A DNA stretch of 64,000 nucleotides from Streptomyces roseifaciens. GTDB lineage: Bacteria > Actinomycetota > Actinomycetes > Streptomycetales > Streptomycetaceae. Under the pieces are notes generated by a model that saw nothing but the letters and a program-made list of their open reading frames with translations, searched no databases and had not been told where the DNA came from. The position numbers were made by a program, and so were the translations under genes. The stretch spans positions 806,001 to 870,000 of the forward strand of contig NZ_LNBE01000004.1 of NCBI RefSeq assembly GCF_001445655.1, in the 5' to 3' direction. Shown in pieces: positions 60,268-64,000 of the stretch (within the stretch, counting starts at the first letter, position 1; each line of letters starts with the position of its first letter).

Positions 60268-61476
60268 ATGCCGTTGACCCCCGAGGACGTGCGGAACAAG
60301 CAGTTCACGACCGTCCGTCTCCGAGAAGGCTATGACGAGGACGAGGTCGATGCCTTCCTGGACGAGGTCGAGGCCGAACTGACCCGTCTGCTCCGCGAGA
60401 ACGAGGATCTGCGCGCCAAGCTGGCCGCCGCCACGCGTGCCGCCGCGCAGAACCAGCAGCAGGGCATGCGCAAGCCCGAGCCGCAGGACCAGCGACCCGG
60501 CGGGGCTCCGGTGCCCGCCGCCATATCCGGACCGCAGCCGGTGCCGCAGCAGCAGCAGATGGGCGGCCCGCCGCAGCTGCCGGGCGGTGCCCCGCAGCTT
60601 CCGGCCGGCCCCAGCGGTCACGGCCACGGTCCCCAGGGTCCGCACGGTCCCGGCCCGATGGGTCAGAACGGTCCCGGCCCCATGGGTCAGAACGGTCCGA
60701 TGGGCGGCCCCATGGGCGGTCCCATGGGTCAGAACGGTCCGATGGGTCAGAACGGAATGGGGCAGAACGGTCCCATGGGGCAGAACCCCATGGGTCAGAA
60801 CGGCCCCATGGGCGGCCCGCAGCTGCCGCAGCCGGGCCAGGGCCCGGGCGGTGACAGCGCCGCCCGTGTGCTCTCGCTCGCTCAGCAGACCGCCGACCAG
60901 GCGATCGCGGAGGCCCGTTCCGAGGCCAACAAGATCGTCGGCGAGGCGCGCAGCCGGGCCGAGGGCCTGGAGCGGGACGCCCGCGCCAAGGCCGACGCCC
61001 TGGAGCGGGACGCGCAGGAGAAGCACCGCGTCGCGATGGGCTCCCTGGAGTCCGCCCGCGCCACGCTGGAGCGCAAGGTCGAGGACCTGCGCGGCTTCGA
61101 GCGCGAGTACCGCACCCGTCTGAAGTCCTACCTGGAGAGCCAGCTGCGTCAGCTGGAGAACCAGGCGGACGACTCGCTGGCCCCGCCCCGTAACCCCAAC
61201 ACCCCGTCGCTGCCCGCGGCCCCCTCGATGAGCGGGTCGATGGCTCCGGCAGGTGCGGGCATGGGCGGCCACAGCATGGGCGGCAACCCGTCCATGGGTG
61301 GCAACACCTCGATGGGCGGCAACTCCTCCATGGGTGCCCCGTCCTACGGTGGCCAGCAGCAGATGTCCCCGGCGATGACCCAGCCGATGGCACCGGTGCG
61401 GCCGCAGGGCCAGCAGCCGATGCAGCAGGCGCCGTCCCCCATGCGGGGCTTCCTCATCGACGAGGACGACAACTGA
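60268..61476 (+). CDS. divIVA: DivIVA polar growth scaffold (Wag31-like)
   Basis: A 402-residue coiled-coil protein marking hyphal tips and directing apical growth; essential in Streptomyces. N-terminal lipid-binding domain MPLTPEDVRNKQFTTVRLREGYDEDEVDAFLDEV and first coiled coil (about 30-57), then a Pro/Gln/Gly linker with about eight MGQNGP-type repeats (about 125-190), a long second coiled coil (about 200-310, RSRAEGLERDARAKADALE) and a Met/Gly/Gln-rich tail. Larger than rod-shaped bacteria's DivIVA because of the linker and tail. ATG 60268 after GAAGAAGAG. Confidence 0.97.
   Translation: MPLTPEDVRNKQFTTVRLREGYDEDEVDAFLDEVEAELTRLLRENEDLRAKLAAATRAAAQNQQQGMRKPEPQDQRPGGAPVPAAISGPQPVPQQQQMGGPPQLPGGAPQLPAGPSGHGHGPQGPHGPGPMGQNGPGPMGQNGPMGGPMGGPMGQNGPMGQNGMGQNGPMGQNPMGQNGPMGGPQLPQPGQGPGGDSAARVLSLAQQTADQAIAEARSEANKIVGEARSRAEGLERDARAKADALERDAQEKHRVAMGSLESARATLERKVEDLRGFEREYRTRLKSYLESQLRQLENQADDSLAPPRNPNTPSLPAAPSMSGSMAPAGAGMGGHSMGGNPSMGGNTSMGGNSSMGAPSYGGQQQMSPAMTQPMAPVRPQGQQPMQQAPSPMRGFLIDEDDN
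60655..60835 (+). repeat. Degenerate tandem repeat coding for MGQNGP units in divIVA
   Basis: Repeated ATGGGTCAGAACGGTCC-type 15-24 nt units with GGCGGCCCC spacers; reads as GPMGQNGPMGGPMGG. Copies differ mainly at third positions. Repeat number may vary between strains. Confidence 0.8.
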
Positions 61477-61520
61477 GGCGCCCGTACGGCCGCTAGTCGG
61501 CAGTCGGTCGGTCGGCAGTC

Positions 61521-61568
61521 ATAAAAGGGCCGGGCCCCTGGGATTCCCCAGGGGCCCGGCCCTTTTAT
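61521..61568. terminator. Terminator after divIVA, 22-bp perfect stem
   Basis: ATAAAAGGGCCGGGCCCCTGGG is mirrored at 61547-61568 around loop ATTC; the arms carry A and T runs so it works as an intrinsic terminator in both directions. Confidence 0.93.
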
Positions 61569-61610
61569 TCGCTCTGCATTTCCGTACGGATGTCGGTCAA
61601 TACGACATAT

Positions 61611-61651
61611 GGCAATGGCCGGGCGAGGGAATCCCTCGCCCGGCCATTGCC
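61611..61651. terminator. Second palindromic terminator, ileS side
   Basis: Perfect 20-bp inverted repeat: 61611-61630 with 61632-61651 (begins GGCAATGGCC), minimal loop; followed by GGTTTT on the plus strand. It lies 8 nt beyond the ileS stop. Confidence 0.88.
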
Positions 61652-61658
61652 GGTTTTA

Positions 61659-64000
61659 TCAGGCCTCGGTCGTCTTGCGGAGACGGAACGTCAGCGAAAG
61701 CGCCTCGTCGGTGAAAGGCTCACCGTAGGATCCGTCGGCCTCGCCCGTGGCGAAGTCCGTGGCCAGGACCTCGTCCGCAATCAGGGAGGCGTGCTCCGAG
61801 AGGGCGGTACGGACTTCCTCGGCCGCCGACTCCCAGCGCACGGCGATCCGGTCGGCGACGTCGAGGCCGCTGTTCTTCCGGGCCTCCTGGATGAGCCGGA
61901 CGGCATCGCGGGCGAGGCCCGCGCGGCGCAGCTCCGGGGTGATCTCCAGGTCGAGGGCCACCGTCGCACCCGAGTCCGAGGCCACCGACCAGCCCTCGCG
62001 GGGCGTCTCGGTGATGATGACCTCGTCGGGGGAGAGGGTGACCGTCTCGCCGTCCACCTCGACCGAGGCCGTGCCCTCGCGCAGGGCCAGCGACAGCGCC
62101 GCGGCGTCGGCCCCGGCGACGGCCTTGGCGACCGCCTGGACGCCCTTGCCGAACCGCTTGCCCAGGGCACGGAAGTTGGCCTTGGCCGTGGTGTCGACCA
62201 GGGAACCACCCACCTCGGAGAGCGAGGCGAGGGAGGAGACGTTGAGCTCCTCGGCGATCTGGGCGCGCAGCTCGGCGCCCAGCTCCTCGAAGCCGGCCGA
62301 GGCCACCAGCGCGCGGGAGAGCGGCTGGCGGGTCTTGACGCCGGACTCCGCGCGGGTGGCGCGGCCCAGCTCGACCAGGCGCCGCACGAGCAGCATCTGC
62401 TGCGACAGCTTCGGGTCGACGAGGGCGGCGTCCGCCACCGGCCAGGTGGCCAGGTGGACCGACTCGGGGGCCTGCGGGTCGACGGGGACCACGAGGTCCT
62501 GCCAGACGCGCTCGGTGATGAACGGCACCAGCGGGGCCATCAGGCGGGTCACCGTCTCGACGACCTCGTGGAGGGTGCGCAGCGCGGCCGCGTCACCCTG
62601 CCAGAACCGGCGGCGCGAGCGGCGCACGTACCAGTTGGACAGGTCGTCGACGAAGGAGGACAGCAGCTTGCCGGCCCGCTGGGTGTCGTAGGCCTCCATG
62701 GCCTCGGTGACCTGGCCGACGAGGGCGTTGAGCTCGCCGAGCAGCCAGCGGTCCAGCAGCGGGCGGTCGGCCGGGGCCGGGTCCGCGGCGCTGGGGGCCC
62801 AGCCGGATGTACGGGCGTAGAGGGCCTGGAAGGCGACCGTGTTCCAGTACGTCAGGAGCGTCTTGCGGACGACCTCCTGGATGGTGCCGTGACCCACGCG
62901 GCGCGCGGCCCACGGGGAGCCGCCGGCCGCCATGAACCAGCGGACGGCGTCGGCGCCGTGCTGGTCCATCAGGGGGATCGGCTGGAGGATGTTGCCCAGG
63001 TGCTTGGACATCTTCCGGCCGTCCTCGGCGAGGATGTGGCCCAGGCAGACGACGTTCTCGTACGACGACTTGTCGAAGACGAGGGTGCCGACGGCCATCA
63101 GCGTGTAGAACCAGCCGCGGGTCTGGTCGATGGCCTCGGAGATGAACTGCGCCGGGAAGCGCTGCTCGAAGAGCTCCTTGTTCTTGTACGGGTAGCCCCA
63201 CTGCGCGAACGGCATCGAGCCCGAGTCGTACCAGGCGTCGATGACCTCCGGCACGCGCACGGCCGTGTGGGCGCAGCCCTCGGCGGTGCAGGTGAAGGTG
63301 ACGTCGTCGATGTAGGGGCGGTGCGGGTCCAGGCCGCTCTGGTCGGTGCCGGTGAGCTCGGTGAGCTCGGCCAGGGAGCCGACGCAGGTGAGGTGGTTCT
63401 CCTCGCAGCGCCAGATGGGCAGCGGCGTGCCCCAGTAGCGGTTGCGGGAGAGCGCCCAGTCGATGTTGTTGTTCAGCCAGTCGCCGAAGCGGCCGTGCTT
63501 GACCGACTCGGGGAACCAGTTGGTCTTCTCGTTCTCCTCGAGCAGCCGGTCCTTGACCGCGGTGGTGCGGATGTACCAGGACGGCTGCGCGTAGTAGAGC
63601 AGCGCGGTGTGGCAGCGCCAGCAGTGCGGGTAGCTGTGCTCGTAGGCGATGTGCTTGAAGAGCAGGCCGCGCTCGTCGAGGTCCGCGACGAGCTTCTCGT
63701 CGGCCTTCTTGAAGAACTGGCCGCCGACGAGGGCGAGGCCCTCCTCGAAGGTGCCGTCCGGGCGGACCGGATTGACGACCGGCAGGCCGTAGGCGCGGCA
63801 GGTCCTGAGGTCGTCCTCACCGAAGGCGGGCGCCTGGTGGACCAGACCCGTGCCGTCCTCGGTCGTGACGTACTCGGCGTTGACGACGAAGTTGGCGCCC
63901 TCCAGCTCGACCAGGTCGAACGGGCGGCGGTAGGCCCAGCGCTCCATCTCGCGACCGGTGAAGGACTGCCCCGTCGCGGTCCAGCCCTCGCCGAGGGCCT
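61659..64000 (-). CDS. ileS: Isoleucyl-tRNA synthetase (5' end beyond the window)
   Basis: C-terminal about 780 residues of a class I synthetase charging tRNA-Ile; the frame stays open to the window edge (…GEGWTATGQSFTGREMERW), so the HIGH motif and start are missing. Visible: part of the CP1 editing domain (TEDGTGLVHQAPAFGEDD), DSGSMPFAQWGYP, DQTRGWFYTLMAVGT, the KMSKH loop in EDGRKMSKHLGN, NWYVRRSRRRFW of the anticodon-binding domain, and a long C-terminal domain (LVRRLVELGRATRAESGVKTRQPLSRA). Convergent with divIVA, as in other Streptomyces. Confidence 0.96.
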   Translation of the reverse strand, partial: ALGEGWTATGQSFTGREMERWAYRRPFDLVELEGANFVVNAEYVTTEDGTGLVHQAPAFGEDDLRTCRAYGLPVVNPVRPDGTFEEGLALVGGQFFKKADEKLVADLDERGLLFKHIAYEHSYPHCWRCHTALLYYAQPSWYIRTTAVKDRLLEENEKTNWFPESVKHGRFGDWLNNNIDWALSRNRYWGTPLPIWRCEENHLTCVGSLAELTELTGTDQSGLDPHRPYIDDVTFTCTAEGCAHTAVRVPEVIDAWYDSGSMPFAQWGYPYKNKELFEQRFPAQFISEAIDQTRGWFYTLMAVGTLVFDKSSYENVVCLGHILAEDGRKMSKHLGNILQPIPLMDQHGADAVRWFMAAGGSPWAARRVGHGTIQEVVRKTLLTYWNTVAFQALYARTSGWAPSAADPAPADRPLLDRWLLGELNALVGQVTEAMEAYDTQRAGKLLSSFVDDLSNWYVRRSRRRFWQGDAAALRTLHEVVETVTRLMAPLVPFITERVWQDLVVPVDPQAPESVHLATWPVADAALVDPKLSQQMLLVRRLVELGRATRAESGVKTRQPLSRALVASAGFEELGAELRAQIAEELNVSSLASLSEVGGSLVDTTAKANFRALGKRFGKGVQAVAKAVAGADAAALSLALREGTASVEVDGETVTLSPDEVIITETPREGWSVASDSGATVALDLEITPELRRAGLARDAVRLIQEARKNSGLDVADRIAVRWESAAEEVRTALSEHASLIADEVLATDFATGEADGSYGEPFTDEALSLTFRLRKTTEA

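Overview
The window is a stretch of chromosome from a high-GC actinomycete, almost certainly a Streptomyces. The grounds are very GC-rich third codon positions, frequent GTG and TTG starts, many candidate leaderless genes, a single rare TTA codon, a MacRS two-component pair, a leaderless trp leader peptide, and a gene order that (from memory) follows the S. coelicolor SCO2077-SCO2136 block in reverse. It is core rather than accessory DNA. I see no prophage, insertion sequence, CRISPR array, tRNA or rRNA. The species cannot be named from this sequence alone.

Layout. 1-8.1 kb: envelope genes (NlpC/P60 hydrolase, HExxH lipoprotein, GT87-like mannosyltransferase, PimB-like GT4), a long-chain acyl-CoA ligase and a metallophosphoesterase. 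8.1-12.5 kb: SRPBCC protein, ArsA-like ATPase with an eroded P-loop, DUF5304 protein, glucokinase and an EEP phosphatase/nuclease. 12.5-17.8 kb: small membrane protein, esterase, PlsC acyltransferase, then macS-macR-pfkA. 17.9-21.7 kb: aromatic amino acid genes, with a TrpE-TrpG fusion behind a Trp-codon leader/attenuator, divergent from class II DAHP synthase. 21.7-24.2 kb: bacterioferritin-associated ferredoxin with an iron box, bacterioferritin, sulfite-oxidase-like enzyme and endonuclease IV. 24.2-33.4 kb: PASTA Ser/Thr kinase (PknL-like), TPP-riboswitch thiO-thiS-thiG operon, ferredoxin-reductase-like flavoprotein, Rv2175c-like DNA-binding protein, thiE, metF and a membrane protein. 33.4-37.6 kb: CrtI-like flavoprotein near a perfect MacR-type palindrome, TetR regulator, methyltransferase and DUF3040 protein. 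37.6-43.1 kb: moxR-DUF58-transglutaminase operon and a beta-carbonic anhydrase.

43.3-61.5 kb is the dcw cluster: rsmH, ftsL, ftsI, murE, murF, mraY, murD, ftsW, murG, ftsQ, ftsZ, pgeF, yggS, sepF, yggT, divIVA. It makes the lipid-linked peptidoglycan precursor, builds the septal synthase and Z-ring, and ends with the polar-growth scaffold DivIVA. murC is not between murG and ftsQ and no mraZ lies in front of rsmH. The ftsZ upstream region carries a BldD-type palindrome and a good vegetative promoter, as expected for sporulation control. ileS (5' end off the window) reads towards divIVA, with two back-to-back terminators between them.

Many of these gene families also cluster in Mycobacterium tuberculosis around Rv2145c-Rv2190c (PimB', FadD15, PknL, Rv2175c, DAHP synthase, dcw), so the window looks like an ancient actinobacterial envelope/division neighbourhood. 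Observations most worth following: the MacR palindrome at 35093, the lone TTA codon in the DUF58 gene, the P-loop lacking its lysines, the PPi-type residues in PfkA, and a short ORF in the rsmH leader. No clearly new multi-gene system is visible.
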